A DNA stretch of 25,913 bases. It comes from CAYRUP01 sp964578975. Lineage in GTDB: Bacteria; Pseudomonadota; Gammaproteobacteria; DSM-16500. The notes below the pieces were generated by a model. That model had not been told where the DNA came from and did not search any database. It saw nothing but the letters and a program-made list of their open reading frames with translations. The stretch lies in NCBI GenBank assembly GCA_964578975.1, contig CAZOFA010000027.1:1-25913 (forward strand), given 5' to 3'. A program made the position numbers and the translations under genes. Shown one piece after another: positions 6,966-16,423 of the stretch (within the stretch, counting starts at the first letter, position 1; each line of letters begins with the position of its first letter).

Positions 6966-8033
6966 TTATTTTATTTTTCGCGCCAGCACTAACCCGACAC
7001 CCGCAAATAACACAATTGGGAATAATGCGGCAAAAAACGGGGGTAATTGATACACCACACTTAACTGCCCCAACAACGAATCTAAAATATAAAACACAAA
7101 ACCCGCGACAATGCCTAACACCATTTGCCAACCTAAATTGACCGAACGCGGTGCGGTAAAAACAAAGGGAATCGCAAGAAATAACATCACTAAAATTGTC
7201 AACGGCTGCAACACGCGTTTCCAAAATGAAAATTGAAATTCAGCGGCTTGCAATCCATTATTGACTAAGTGACGCGTCACACTGACTAATTTTGTCAACG
7301 GAATTTCCTCAGGCTCAATCATGCCAACATTCAACACATTCGGATTCAGCACCAGATCCCAAGTCGTTTTGCTTATTTGCTGACTTCGCGCGCTATTCGC
7401 GGCAAACGTCGTTTTCGCTAAATTCGATAATTCCCAATGTCCATCAATATAATCCATCGCTTTGGCATAATACGCCGCCAGCAAACGATGATTCCGATCA
7501 AACTCATAACGCGTAATACCTTCTAAATGTTTATGCGCCATGACGCGCTGAATGTGCACGAAATTATTTCCTTCATGCACCCAAACACCGCTGGCGGTCA
7601 CGACAGTCTGGCCGCCACTCTGCTCTGTGGATTTATGCAGATCGGCGAGATAATGCGCGCGTGGCGCAATCACTTCACCAATCACCGTGCCAATCACAAT
7701 TAAAATCAGCGCTGCACTAAAAACCGCGAGCATAATTTTTCGCACCGATACACCGGAGACGCGCATGATAATTAATTCGTGATGTGCGCCTAAAATGCTT
7801 AATCCCAACAAACCACCTAACAAGACCAACATGGGAAAAAATGTGTAAACCGTATAGGGCAGTTCAAGCAACGCATGCATGGCTGCTTGCCAAAAACCAT
7901 AATCGCCCACACCAATATCTCTTAATTCGCCCAACAAATTAATAAAATACGTGAGACCCATCACCACGACCATCACAAGTAACGTGGCTAAAATCACAGT
8001 TTTTGCAATATATCGGTGTAAAATCGAAATCAT
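6966..8033 (-). CDS. lptG: LPS export system permease LptG
   Basis: LptG is one of two inner-membrane permease subunits that, with the LptB ATPase, extract LPS and push it along the LptC-LptA-LptD bridge. The 355-aa length is typical. The topology fits the family: three N-terminal membrane segments (about 11-33, 61-84, 100-121), a large periplasmic beta-jellyroll, then three C-terminal segments (about 275-295, 301-320, 330-350). Family motifs include the cytoplasmic coupling region HHELIIMRVSGVSVRKIM and the C-terminal FVFTAPRSVNLGWQ. The frame is open upstream to 8291 inside lptF, but the true start is MISILHRYIAKTVI at 8033. The ATG overlaps the lptF TGA by 4 bp (ATGA), indicating translational coupling. 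Confidence 0.97.
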   Translation of the reverse strand: MISILHRYIAKTVILATLLVMVVVMGLTYFINLLGELRDIGVGDYGFWQAAMHALLELPYTVYTFFPMLVLLGGLLGLSILGAHHELIIMRVSGVSVRKIMLAVFSAALILIVIGTVIGEVIAPRAHYLADLHKSTEQSGGQTVVTASGVWVHEGNNFVHIQRVMAHKHLEGITRYEFDRNHRLLAAYYAKAMDYIDGHWELSNLAKTTFAANSARSQQISKTTWDLVLNPNVLNVGMIEPEEIPLTKLVSVTRHLVNNGLQAAEFQFSFWKRVLQPLTILVMLFLAIPFVFTAPRSVNLGWQMVLGIVAGFVFYILDSLLGQLSVVYQLPPFFAALFPIVLFAGVGLVLARKIK

Positions 8034-9115
8034 GTGCGTATCCGTGCAGTCATGAGTAAAGTCACCACTAACAGCAATGCGGAAAGATGGACCCACCACA
8101 AACCAAAATAAATTGACACCATTTTTTGTTCGATTAAATTGCGCCCGGCAAATAATAAATTCATGTACACCACATAAATTAAAATCGCGGGTAACAACGC
8201 TGCGTAACGACTTTGACGCGGCTTCACTTGACTTAAAGGAATCGCCATTAACGCTAAAATCAACGCCGAAAGTGGAATCCCCACACGCCATTGCAATTCA
8301 GAGGCGCTGACGGGATCGTGATATTGTGCGAATAATTTTGTTGTCGGAATCGCTTCTTCAATTTGTCGTTGTGTGTTGAGTGAGACATCTGACAAATGAA
8401 TGGCATAACGTTTAAATTGAATAATGCTGTAATTGTTTTGCCCCGGCACGCCTGAATAGCGATAACCATCATCGGCAATCACAAAACTTTGTTCCGTAGC
8501 GGGATCAACCACTTGACGTCCGCTGGTCGCAGACAGCACGACCCAGGGTGTGGTCATTTCGTCGGACGCACTTTTTCCTTGTTGCGCGACAAAAATATTA
8601 TTTGCTTCTTTGTGATTACGGGAAATTTTTTCGACGTATACCACTCGTTTACCATCACTACTCACTTGAAAACGACCCGGCATGATCGTCCCCAACAAAT
8701 TGTCGACTGAACCACTGGCCATCATTTTTTGTTTATTGAGTGCAATCGCCGGATTAATCCAAAACACAAACAATGTAACGACAACCGTGACACCCACCGC
8801 CAGCACTGAGGTAATGCCCATGAGATGTTGCATGCTCAAGCCTGAGCTATGTAACACCCGTAATTCATTATCCGCATACAAGCGCCCATAGGTCAAAATA
8901 ATCCCCAAAAACAATCCCAGCGGCAACAGCAAGGCTAACAAATTGGGAATTTCGAATCCGATAATTTGTAATAAAATCGTCGGCGCAATTTTACCGGATG
9001 CGGCATAACTTAAATAACGCACCAATTGCTGACTCATGAAAACCAGCAATAATAAAAACGTCACCGCCAACAGTGTGTTAAAAACTTCTTTTGTCAAATA
9101 CCGAGAAATAATCAT
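8030..9115 (-). CDS. lptF: LPS export system permease LptF
   Basis: LptF is the partner permease of LptG in the LptB2FG transporter. The product is 361 aa. The opening MIISRYLTKEVFNTLLAV is the family signature, followed by three membrane spans (about 12-34, 54-77, 98-120) with the coupling motif YADNELRVLHSSGLSMQHL, a periplasmic domain (about 125-270), and three C-terminal spans (about 280-295, 306-324, 338-356) with PLSQVKPRQSRYAALLPA. The ribosome site is weak (GAAAG). lptFG is divergent from pepA with 74 bp between the starts, the same arrangement as in E. coli and many relatives, so it is conserved synteny. Confidence 0.97.
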   Translation of the reverse strand: MIISRYLTKEVFNTLLAVTFLLLLVFMSQQLVRYLSYAASGKIAPTILLQIIGFEIPNLLALLLPLGLFLGIILTYGRLYADNELRVLHSSGLSMQHLMGITSVLAVGVTVVVTLFVFWINPAIALNKQKMMASGSVDNLLGTIMPGRFQVSSDGKRVVYVEKISRNHKEANNIFVAQQGKSASDEMTTPWVVLSATSGRQVVDPATEQSFVIADDGYRYSGVPGQNNYSIIQFKRYAIHLSDVSLNTQRQIEEAIPTTKLFAQYHDPVSASELQWRVGIPLSALILALMAIPLSQVKPRQSRYAALLPAILIYVVYMNLLFAGRNLIEQKMVSIYFGLWWVHLSALLLVVTLLMTARIRT

Positions 9116-9189
9116 TAATGCTTTCGCAGGAAGTCACATTCTTATAAAATCGCTTCTTATTATACTGAATAAGACGCGAAGGAGCTAAT
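9116..9189. promoter_or_regulatory. Divergent lptF / pepA promoter region
   Basis: On the plus strand TATACT (9161-9166) is a good -10 for pepA with only a weak -35 (TTCTTA, 9139-9144, 16-bp spacer). On the minus strand TATAAG (9141-9146) with a weak TTCAGT box 17 bp upstream could serve lptF. The two -10 elements are about 15 bp apart, so the promoters would overlap. AAGGAG at 9179-9184 is the pepA ribosome site. Confidence 0.45.
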
Positions 9190-10686
9190 ATGAAATTTAG
9201 CATCGAAACCACTCTACCAGAAAAATCACCCAGTGATTGCCTGGTGGTGGGCATTTATGAAAATGGTGATTTTACCCCAACTGCTAAAAGACTCGACAAA
9301 CTCACGCGGGGGTATTTAACCAACATCTTAAAAAAAGGTGAAATACAGGGAAAAATCAGCCAAACGTTGATGCTTTATCATTTACCAAATTTATCCATTG
9401 AACGCGTTTTATTAGTAGGTCTCGGCAAAACAACTGAGCTTTCGCCGAGTAGTTTTCGTAAAATTGTTTATAGCAGTATTAAAACATTAGCCCAGGGCAA
9501 GGTCACAAAAGCGATTCTTTCGTTGGCAGAGCTTACGGTCGAACAACAAGACACTGCCTGGAAAGTAAAACAAATGGTTGAAATCACCTTCGATGCGCTG
9601 TATCGCTTTGATCGTTTTAAAACGCATAAAGAGCCTCAGTCCGCTTTGTCACAGCTCACATTTTACGTTGATGATAAAAAAGCACTAAAATCAGCCGAAA
9701 AAGCCATTACGCAAGGATTGGCGATTGCTCAAGGTGTCGCGCTCAGCAAAAATTTGGGGAATTTGCCCAGCAATATTTGCAATCCAACTTATTTAGCCCG
9801 CGAAGCAAAATCGCTGGCGAAGGAATATTCCTCGATTAGCACAAAAGTATTTGAAGAACGCGACCTGGAAAAATTAGGCATGGGCGCATTTCTCGCGGTC
9901 GCAAAAGGCAGTGCGCAAGATGCGAAATTAATTTGCGTTGAATACAAAGGCAGCACAAAAAAGAAAGCGCCGATTGTGTTAGTCGGTAAAGGCATCACGT
10001 TTGATACCGGCGGCATTTCACTCAAACCCGCCGATGGCATGATCGGTATGAAATACGATATGTGTGGTGCGGCAACAGTGCTGGGGACACTCAAAACAGT
10101 GGCTGAATTAAAGTTGCCGATTCATTTGATCGGAATTCTCGCCACGGCAGAAAATATGCCGAGTGGGGAGGCGACCAAACCCGAAGACATCGTGACCACG
10201 TTATCGGGTCAAACCGTTGAAATCATGAATACCGATGCAGAGGGTCGTTTAGTGTTATGTGATGCGTTAACCTTTGCTGAACGTTATAAACCCGATACGG
10301 TGATTGATATTGCCACGTTAACCGGTGCAGTCGTGATTGCCTTGGGTCAGCATGCAACCGGTTTGATTAGCAATCATCAACCGCTGGCCGATGAATTGTT
10401 GCGTGCCGGTCTACAAAGTCATGATCGCGCCTGGCAAATGCCGCTCTGGGAAGAATATCAGGAACAATTAAAAAGTCCTTTCGCAGACATGTCAAATGTC
10501 GGTGGACGTGCAGCGGGTATGATTACGGCGGGTTGTTTTTTATCGCGCTTCGCGAAAAAGTTTCATTGGGCGCATTTAGATATTGCCGGAACCGGTGCGA
10601 TGATGATGGGTGGTAATGATCGTTATGCAACCGGTCGACCTGTGCCATTACTCACACAATTTTTATTAACACGATGTAAGATATAA
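9190..10686 (+). CDS. pepA: Leucyl aminopeptidase PepA (M17 family)
   Basis: PepA is a cytosolic hexameric two-metal aminopeptidase that releases N-terminal residues; in E. coli it also acts as a DNA-binding protein in carAB regulation and Xer recombination. The 498-aa product is of normal length. The metal and catalytic residues are all visible with E. coli spacing: Lys267 and Asp272 (VGKGITFDTGG), Lys279, Asp290 (KYDMCGAA), and Asp349, Glu351 and Arg353 in the family signature NTDAEGRLVLCDAL. The N-terminal macrodomain-like region (1-160) is more divergent, as usual. AAGGAG precedes the ATG. It is first of the pepA-holC-valS unit, with 3 nt to holC. Confidence 0.97.
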   Translation: MKFSIETTLPEKSPSDCLVVGIYENGDFTPTAKRLDKLTRGYLTNILKKGEIQGKISQTLMLYHLPNLSIERVLLVGLGKTTELSPSSFRKIVYSSIKTLAQGKVTKAILSLAELTVEQQDTAWKVKQMVEITFDALYRFDRFKTHKEPQSALSQLTFYVDDKKALKSAEKAITQGLAIAQGVALSKNLGNLPSNICNPTYLAREAKSLAKEYSSISTKVFEERDLEKLGMGAFLAVAKGSAQDAKLICVEYKGSTKKKAPIVLVGKGITFDTGGISLKPADGMIGMKYDMCGAATVLGTLKTVAELKLPIHLIGILATAENMPSGEATKPEDIVTTLSGQTVEIMNTDAEGRLVLCDALTFAERYKPDTVIDIATLTGAVVIALGQHATGLISNHQPLADELLRAGLQSHDRAWQMPLWEEYQEQLKSPFADMSNVGGRAAGMITAGCFLSRFAKKFHWAHLDIAGTGAMMMGGNDRYATGRPVPLLTQFLLTRCKI

Positions 10687-10689
10687 CTC

Positions 10690-11130
10690 ATGGCAAAAAT
10701 TGATTTTTACATTCTCAACGAATCGAGTCCCCTGGCACGTTTGCATTTCGCTTGTCGTCTGATTGAGAAAGCTTACAAAATGCAGCATCGCATTTATGTG
10801 CACACTGAAAATCAAACCGACGCACACCAATTAGATGAAATGCTCTGGACGTATCGTGACGATAGTTTTTTACCGCATAATTTATTTGGCGAAGGCCCTG
10901 AACCTTCTCCACCGATTCAAATTGGTATTCATGCCACACCAACCAATCATCGCGATATTTTAATGAATTTAGGTCTCGAGGTTCCCGCGTGTCACACGCA
11001 ATTTTCACGTATCATCGAACTGATTCCGTCAGATACCGAGCAACAAGAAAAAGGACGCGCGCGCTATCGTTATTATCGCGCGCAAGGTTTTGAAATTAAT
11101 ACTCACAAATTACAAACAATAGAAAATTAA
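10690..11130 (+). CDS. holC: DNA polymerase III chi subunit
   Basis: HolC (chi) joins the clamp loader and contacts single-strand binding protein, helping primer hand-off during replication. The 146-aa product has the family pattern: KIDFYIL at the N-terminus, LHFACRLIEKAYKMQHRIYVHTE, the DEMLWTYRDDSFLPHNL motif and a late RYRYYRAQGFEI. It lies 3 nt after pepA and 3 nt before valS, the conserved pepA-holC-valS order, so it is surely part of one transcript and probably translationally coupled. Confidence 0.95.
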   Translation: MAKIDFYILNESSPLARLHFACRLIEKAYKMQHRIYVHTENQTDAHQLDEMLWTYRDDSFLPHNLFGEGPEPSPPIQIGIHATPTNHRDILMNLGLEVPACHTQFSRIIELIPSDTEQQEKGRARYRYYRAQGFEINTHKLQTIEN

Positions 11131-11133
11131 ATC

Positions 11134-13893
11134 ATGGAAAAAACATATCATCCACACGACATCGAACAACGCTGGTATGACACCTGGGAAAAAAATCATT
11201 ATTTCCAACCCCGCCAGCCCAACCAAAAACCGTATTGCATTATGTTGCCGCCGCCCAATGTGACCGGCAGTTTGCACATGGGACATGGATTTCAAAATAC
11301 TCTCATGGATGTGTTGATTCGTTATCATCGCATGCAAGGTGACAACACACTTTGGCAACCGGGCACCGATCATGCGGGAATTGCCACGCAAATGGTGGTG
11401 GAACGCAAACTATTACTCGAAGGTAAAACCCGTCACGATTTGGGGCGTGAAGCATTTGTGAAAAAAGTGTGGGAATGGAAAGAAAAATCCGGCGGCACGA
11501 TTACGCGTCAAGCGCGTCGCTTAGGCACCTCGATGGATTGGTCGCGCGAACGTTTTACGTTAGATGAACAATTAACGCGTGCGGTGCGTGAAGTATTTAT
11601 TCGTCTGTATGAGGAAGGTTTAATTTATCGCGGCACGCGACTTGTAAATTGGGATCCAAAATTATTAACCGCGATTTCTGATCTTGAAGTGATAAATCAC
11701 GAAGAAGAAGGAAAGTTATGGCATATTCGTTATCCGCTCGTTGACGATAGCGGACATGTCACCGTCGCCACCACCCGTCCTGAAACCATGTTGGGTGATG
11801 TCGCGATCGCCGTACATCCTGATGATACACGTTATCAACATTTAATTGGCAAACACGTGCAATTGCCACTCACTAGTCGCACGATTCCGATCATTGCCGA
11901 TGATTATGTCGAAAAAGAATTTGGTAGCGGATGTGTGAAAATCACACCCGCACATGATTTTAATGATTATGCGATCGGTCAACGCCACGCACTTCCATTA
12001 ATAAATATTTTCACACCGGATGCGCACATCAACGAAAACGCGCCGAGTGCGTATCACGGATTAGATCGTTTTGTTGCACGCGAACAAATTTTAAAAGAGT
12101 TAGAATTTTTAGGCTTGATTGAAAAAGTTGAGCGTCACATTTTAAAAGTACCGCGCGGTGAAAAATCGGATGTCATTATCGAACCGTATCTCACGCAACA
12201 ATGGTTTCTAAAAATGAAATCATTAGCAGAACCCGCCATTCGCGCGGTTGAAAACGGTGACATTCAATTTATTCCAGATAATTGGTCGAAAACATATTTT
12301 CAGTGGCTGAATAATATTGAAGATTGGTGTATCAGCCGACAATTATGGTGGGGACATCGCATTCCCGTTTGGTATGACGCAGAAAATAATATTTATGTCG
12401 GTCATGATGAGTCAGAAGTGCGTCAACGCCATCAATTGGATGCTCATATTCACTTACATCAAGAGACCGATGTGTTAGACACCTGGTTTTCCTCTGCATT
12501 ATGGCCATTTTCAACGTTAGGCTGGCCTGAAAACACAAAAGATTTCACAACTTTTTATCCGACCAATGTGCTTGTCACGGGTTTTGATATTATTTTCTTT
12601 TGGGTCGCACGCATGATCATGATGGGACTGAAATTTACTGGGCAAGTTCCCTTCAAGCAAGTTTTTATTACCGGATTAATCCGTGACGCGCACGGACAAA
12701 AAATGTCGAAATCGAAAGGCAATGTATTAGATCCGTTAGATTTAATTGACGGCGTTTCATTAGATGAACTGATTCAAAAACGCACGTACGGATTAATGCA
12801 ACCGGCAATGGCGCAAAAAATTGAGAAAGCCACGCGTAAAGAATTTCCGGAAGGCATTGCAGCCTACGGCACTGACGCATTGCGTTTTACCTTTTGTGCG
12901 TTGGCCTCTTACGGTCGTGAAATTCGTTTCGATTTGGGACGTTTAGAAGGTTACCGCAATTTTTGTAATAAATTATGGAATGCAGCGCGTTATGTGTTGA
13001 TGAATACGGAAGGAAAAGAAATTCAGTCCGATGGCGTTCAATCATTACCAGATCGTTGGATTCTTTCGCGCTTACAAATGACCATTCAAGCCGCGCATGA
13101 TGCACTCGCTGATTATCGGTTTGATTTATTTGCGCAAGCAATTTATGAATTCACTTGGAATGAATTTTGCGATTGGTATTTAGAATTATCGAAACCGATT
13201 TTAACCTCGGCTGAAAGTACCCCCGCTGAATTAAATGGGACACGTGCAACATTGATCACAGTATTGGAAACAATTTTACGTTTATTGCATCCGATCATGC
13301 CATTTATCACGGAGGAAATTTGGCAACGTGTGGCTCCACTCGCAGGTATTCATGACAAAACAATTATGCTGCAACCGTATCCGCAATTTACAGCGGCATT
13401 AAAAAATGCTGCGTCTGAAGCCGAATTAGAATGGTTAAAATCGGTGATCGTCACAATTCGCACCTTGCGCAGCGAAATGAATATTGCACCCGGAAAATTA
13501 TTTCCCGTTTTATTGGCGAAGGGAACCGCACAAGATAAAACGTACATTACTCAGAATCAACATTTGTTAATGACGCTGGCAAAATTAGCGAGTATTACAT
13601 GGCTGTCCTCCTCAGATTCACCTCCCGAATCGATCACTGCTTGGGTGGGTGAATTAGAAATTTTAATTCCACTGGCTGATTTGATTGATAAAAAAGAAGA
13701 ATCAGAACGACTCGCACGTGAAATCACAAAACTTGAGAAAGAAATTAAAAGCGTGCTGGGTAAATTAGATAATCCCAATTTTGTGGATCGTGCGCCTGCG
13801 GATGTAGTTACAAAAGAACGCGCGCGCTTGGAAGAGATTCAATCCAGTTTGACAAAATTAAAAAATCAATTAGAAAAAATTGCAGCGTTATAA
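11134..13893 (+). CDS. valS: Valyl-tRNA synthetase
   Basis: ValRS charges tRNA(Val) and edits threonyl products. The 919-aa product is slightly shorter than the 951-aa E. coli enzyme. Class I motifs are present: HMGH at 48-51 in PPPNVTGSLHMGHGF and KMSKS at 523-527. Between them lies the CP1 editing domain (roughly 150-370), with TTRPETMLGD and DYVEKEFGSGCVKITPAHD. The anticodon-binding helical domain follows (about 630-780, with WNEFCDWYLELSKP and HPIMPFITEEIWQ). The C-terminal 70 residues form the ValRS-specific coiled coil (EESERLAREITKLEKEIKSV). It ends the pepA-holC-valS unit. No clear intrinsic terminator follows. Confidence 0.98.
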   Translation: MEKTYHPHDIEQRWYDTWEKNHYFQPRQPNQKPYCIMLPPPNVTGSLHMGHGFQNTLMDVLIRYHRMQGDNTLWQPGTDHAGIATQMVVERKLLLEGKTRHDLGREAFVKKVWEWKEKSGGTITRQARRLGTSMDWSRERFTLDEQLTRAVREVFIRLYEEGLIYRGTRLVNWDPKLLTAISDLEVINHEEEGKLWHIRYPLVDDSGHVTVATTRPETMLGDVAIAVHPDDTRYQHLIGKHVQLPLTSRTIPIIADDYVEKEFGSGCVKITPAHDFNDYAIGQRHALPLINIFTPDAHINENAPSAYHGLDRFVAREQILKELEFLGLIEKVERHILKVPRGEKSDVIIEPYLTQQWFLKMKSLAEPAIRAVENGDIQFIPDNWSKTYFQWLNNIEDWCISRQLWWGHRIPVWYDAENNIYVGHDESEVRQRHQLDAHIHLHQETDVLDTWFSSALWPFSTLGWPENTKDFTTFYPTNVLVTGFDIIFFWVARMIMMGLKFTGQVPFKQVFITGLIRDAHGQKMSKSKGNVLDPLDLIDGVSLDELIQKRTYGLMQPAMAQKIEKATRKEFPEGIAAYGTDALRFTFCALASYGREIRFDLGRLEGYRNFCNKLWNAARYVLMNTEGKEIQSDGVQSLPDRWILSRLQMTIQAAHDALADYRFDLFAQAIYEFTWNEFCDWYLELSKPILTSAESTPAELNGTRATLITVLETILRLLHPIMPFITEEIWQRVAPLAGIHDKTIMLQPYPQFTAALKNAASEAELEWLKSVIVTIRTLRSEMNIAPGKLFPVLLAKGTAQDKTYITQNQHLLMTLAKLASITWLSSSDSPPESITAWVGELEILIPLADLIDKKEESERLAREITKLEKEIKSVLGKLDNPNFVDRAPADVVTKERARLEEIQSSLTKLKNQLEKIAAL

Positions 13894-13968
13894 ATGATTC
13901 ATCTGTCGTCATGCTGGCATGTAAGGAATTTCCACATTAATATGTTTTGATTGAGTGGCCGCGCGTTT

Positions 13969-13994
13969 AGGGGTCTGACCCTGGGGGATCCCCA
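13969..13994. repeat. Two adjacent short palindromes downstream of valS
   Basis: GGGTC-T-GACCC (13971-13981) is immediately followed by GGGGATCCCC. The GGGGTCTGACCCC-type motif is a recurrent intergenic repeat that I associate with REP-like elements in proteobacteria. The rest of the valS-14056 gap (13894-14055) holds only a TCGTCATGCTGGCATG fragment and a ribosome site; no gene is seen there. These look like eroded mobile or repeat debris. Confidence 0.45.
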
Positions 13995-14055
13995 TTTCTT
14001 TCCTAATTGCCTCTTTTCATAAAAGCACCAAAAATTTTTATCTTAGGAACAATTG

Positions 14056-14235
14056 ATGACATTAAATAACCTTGTCGGCATCAGCCTCGAAAAAATCCCG
14101 ATTAACCTTGATGCAATAAAACGCTTGGCTACTGCAGCAAAACGAAATATTTCAGATGCAAAGATTACCGCTATCAGCGCAGAAAATCGTTTCGATGCGG
14201 CTTACAAAGCCATTATGCAAATAGCTAACGCTTAA
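14056..14235 (+). pseudogene. N-terminal fragment of a HEPN-like domain protein
   Basis: This 59-aa ORF reads MTLNNLVGISLEKIPIN, then a helical AAKRNISDAKITAISAENRF and DAAYKAIMQIANA, and stops. From memory this closely resembles the first third of a common small HEPN-fold protein family (usually about 130-170 aa), in which an AYKAIMQ.A.A segment continues into a second helix pair. Many HEPN proteins are RNases or toxins partnered with nucleotidyltransferases. Here the second half is missing and a GC-rich palindrome begins 15 nt after the stop, so truncation by repeat insertion or deletion is likely. AGGA lies 7 nt before the ATG, so a 59-aa peptide could still be made. A TTG directly upstream (14053) is less likely as the start. 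Confidence 0.55.
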
Positions 14236-14250
14236 TATTTTTTTCCCGTG

Positions 14251-14287
14251 CGCCCTGAGGCGGCGCGCGGCGCGCCTCCTCAGGGCG
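14251..14287. repeat. GC-rich palindrome after the HEPN-like fragment
   Basis: Two 17-bp arms pair at 16 of 17 positions around a 3-nt loop; the core is CGCCCTGAGG...CCTCAGGGCG with GGCGCGC next to the loop. A T-run (about 14238-14244) lies before it and an A-run (about 14297-14302) after it, so the symmetry extends outward as an AT-rich rim with gaps. There is no U-tract in the correct place for termination on either strand. The GC content contrasts sharply with the neighbours, so it looks like a dispersed repeat. The following 14303-14428 holds no gene that I can support. Confidence 0.65.
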
Positions 14288-14428
14288 AACGGAGTAAAAA
14301 ATTTTCAGATTAACCGGACACTGGACAGTAGTGATATTAATGCTAGCATGACAGAATTCTTAAGACTTTTTTAAGGATAATTTTGTACGATACTGCCACT
14401 TTATAAAAATTAATATTCGAGAAATTTC

Positions 14429-16423
14429 ATGCATGCTCATGGCACAAAAGAAGAAAAGCATCACGAGGCCGACGTTTTTAGAACAACTATTCTCGATGCA
14501 TTACAGCACATAAAAACAATTCAGACAAAATATCATGCGCCACAAGATCATTCACCAGAATACATCCATAGCCTTAACACGATTAATGCCGTTGAGGTTG
14601 TTTTTCAAACTGTGCTGGATATTTATGCGCTTTTAGATAAGAAGAATGAATTGTCGATCAAAGATACGGGCTTTCTTGTTTATCATTTCAAAAAGTTCTA
14701 TTCCGAGATAATTAAGCTTTACCATCACCACACTCATGTATTCATGGCCATCAAAGCAGACAAAAAAAACATTATTCAATCCGTATTAAAACAGGGTATT
14801 TTGCCGACAGATCGACAAGCGTTTTTAGCGACGATCATCGAAACAGTCGAAGCGAATAAAATAAAATACCTCCAGGCGGCTGAAAATTATCTCGATCACT
14901 TCACCTCTGCAGCACAGAGTTTCAATCGTATTAAAACAGCGATTTTCCAGATCGCATATGATTTTTCACAAGTAGAAGATCATGACAAAATTGCCGGTCA
15001 CTTTATAGCGTTACTCTATAAAAATTTATTTTCTTCTTGGCACAGGACATTAAATTTTTCCATCCATCATCCGATGATGTTTGATTTTTATGAAGCAATT
15101 ACCCCGATCATACAAAAAGCGCCACGCGAACTCGCAACGCTACTCCCCACTTTAAATCCAGGCATTTTATCTTTTGATTGTCAAAACAGCCCCCTTATGT
15201 TGTTATTAGGCAACTTTTTTGGTGGCGTCACATTTTCGTTTCTAAATAAAGAAAAGACAAATAATCGCTCTTATTTATACGAATTTACAACCTACAAAGG
15301 CAAGAGAATTACCTTTAGTGAGCAGTATAATTGTTCCCAAGGTTATAATGATTCTATCACTCAATTGCCTGAAATATTTGGAGAGGAGAAACAAGCTTAC
15401 TGTTTAAAATACGCTAATTCGCCGCACGTAAAAACCATTACTATTCGCTCGCATCTGTTTTATCTTTTGAATACTCACTTTAGAGAGTTTCTCAAACAAC
15501 ATCTTCATCGCCACAAAAAGAATTGTATTGACTCTATCAATGCGCCAGAGGTAAATCCAAACAATTCAGTGACAACACGACTGCCAAGATACGATGTTGA
15601 TTTTATCGATCGTGAACTCAGCGGCATAAAATCTCTAATCGAGGAAAATCAAAAACTCAGTTCGATGCTTAACGAGCTGAACACTTGCTTAGATATTTCA
15701 AACCCAAAATCAATTATTACTTTTAGAAGCAAATTTCTATTCCCATTCCTTTCAGGATTAAATATCACAAATGATACGTTCGAAGCGGATCTTTCTTGTT
15801 TTTCTGCTGAAGAAATCCTAACTGAAATACAATTTCTAAAAAATCTTTTGACTGATGAAATACTCGAACTTGCAAAGTACCCAACTATCCTTCAGTCTGA
15901 ACAAGTCAGGATGCAAAATGAATTTGCAACCCTGAAAACCTTTCCTGAAGCGCTAAAACAGAATTTTATTGATAACTACCCCAGATTTAACAACTTGCAA
16001 CCATCGGGTTTTGCAGAGCTTTCAGAATGGACTGAGGACCTGTCCAGTCCTCGGTACGATAAAAACCAATATATTCAAGAATTGGAAGAAAAAATTGAGC
16101 TCGGGCAAACGATGCTAGCCGCCTTTAAAGCGACAGAAAATTCCTTTCAAACAGATTTACCGAATGAATTTATTCAGAGCGCAGTAAAGTGTTTTATTGA
16201 AATCTGTGATTTAGTTAATAAAGAAACAGATCGGTTATCGAACCTTCTTCAAAAGGAACGCGCACCCGCAGAAAAAAGTCCGACTTCTGTGAGCGAACAA
16301 CTGTCGCGTTATGGAAAATTTGCCGTCACCATTCCGAGCCCCGTTGCAAAAACGGAAAATGATTCTTCCCAATATTCCTTCCCACGCAGGGGGAAGGTGG
16401 CCGAAGGTCGGATGGGGGAATAG
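14429..16423 (+). CDS. Uncharacterised 664-aa helical protein
   Basis: I do not recognise this protein. It has no signal peptide or clear membrane span. The N-terminal 220 residues look all-helical and His-rich in places (YHHHTHV near 97-103). The middle (about 245-345) is mixed and has a short hydrophobic glycine-containing patch (LLLGNFFGGVTFSFL). About 390-420 is a likely coiled coil (RELSGIKSLIEENQKLSSML), and more helices follow to about 620. The last 16 residues (649-664, YSFPRRGKVAEGRMGE) are encoded by a palindromic repeat that also provides the stop, so the native C-terminus has probably been replaced. The ribosome site is poor. It stands alone between the HEPN fragment and a convergent orphan. 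Size, helicity and lack of homology signals resemble effectors of intracellular gammaproteobacteria, but this is only an inference. Confidence 0.75.
   Translation: MHAHGTKEEKHHEADVFRTTILDALQHIKTIQTKYHAPQDHSPEYIHSLNTINAVEVVFQTVLDIYALLDKKNELSIKDTGFLVYHFKKFYSEIIKLYHHHTHVFMAIKADKKNIIQSVLKQGILPTDRQAFLATIIETVEANKIKYLQAAENYLDHFTSAAQSFNRIKTAIFQIAYDFSQVEDHDKIAGHFIALLYKNLFSSWHRTLNFSIHHPMMFDFYEAITPIIQKAPRELATLLPTLNPGILSFDCQNSPLMLLLGNFFGGVTFSFLNKEKTNNRSYLYEFTTYKGKRITFSEQYNCSQGYNDSITQLPEIFGEEKQAYCLKYANSPHVKTITIRSHLFYLLNTHFREFLKQHLHRHKKNCIDSINAPEVNPNNSVTTRLPRYDVDFIDRELSGIKSLIEENQKLSSMLNELNTCLDISNPKSIITFRSKFLFPFLSGLNITNDTFEADLSCFSAEEILTEIQFLKNLLTDEILELAKYPTILQSEQVRMQNEFATLKTFPEALKQNFIDNYPRFNNLQPSGFAELSEWTEDLSSPRYDKNQYIQELEEKIELGQTMLAAFKATENSFQTDLPNEFIQSAVKCFIEICDLVNKETDRLSNLLQKERAPAEKSPTSVSEQLSRYGKFAVTIPSPVAKTENDSSQYSFPRRGKVAEGRMGE

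Noticed and set aside
8034..8291. 86-residue N-terminal extension of LptG
   Set aside because: It lies inside lptF in another frame; the LptG family start is at 8033 with an ATGA overlap.
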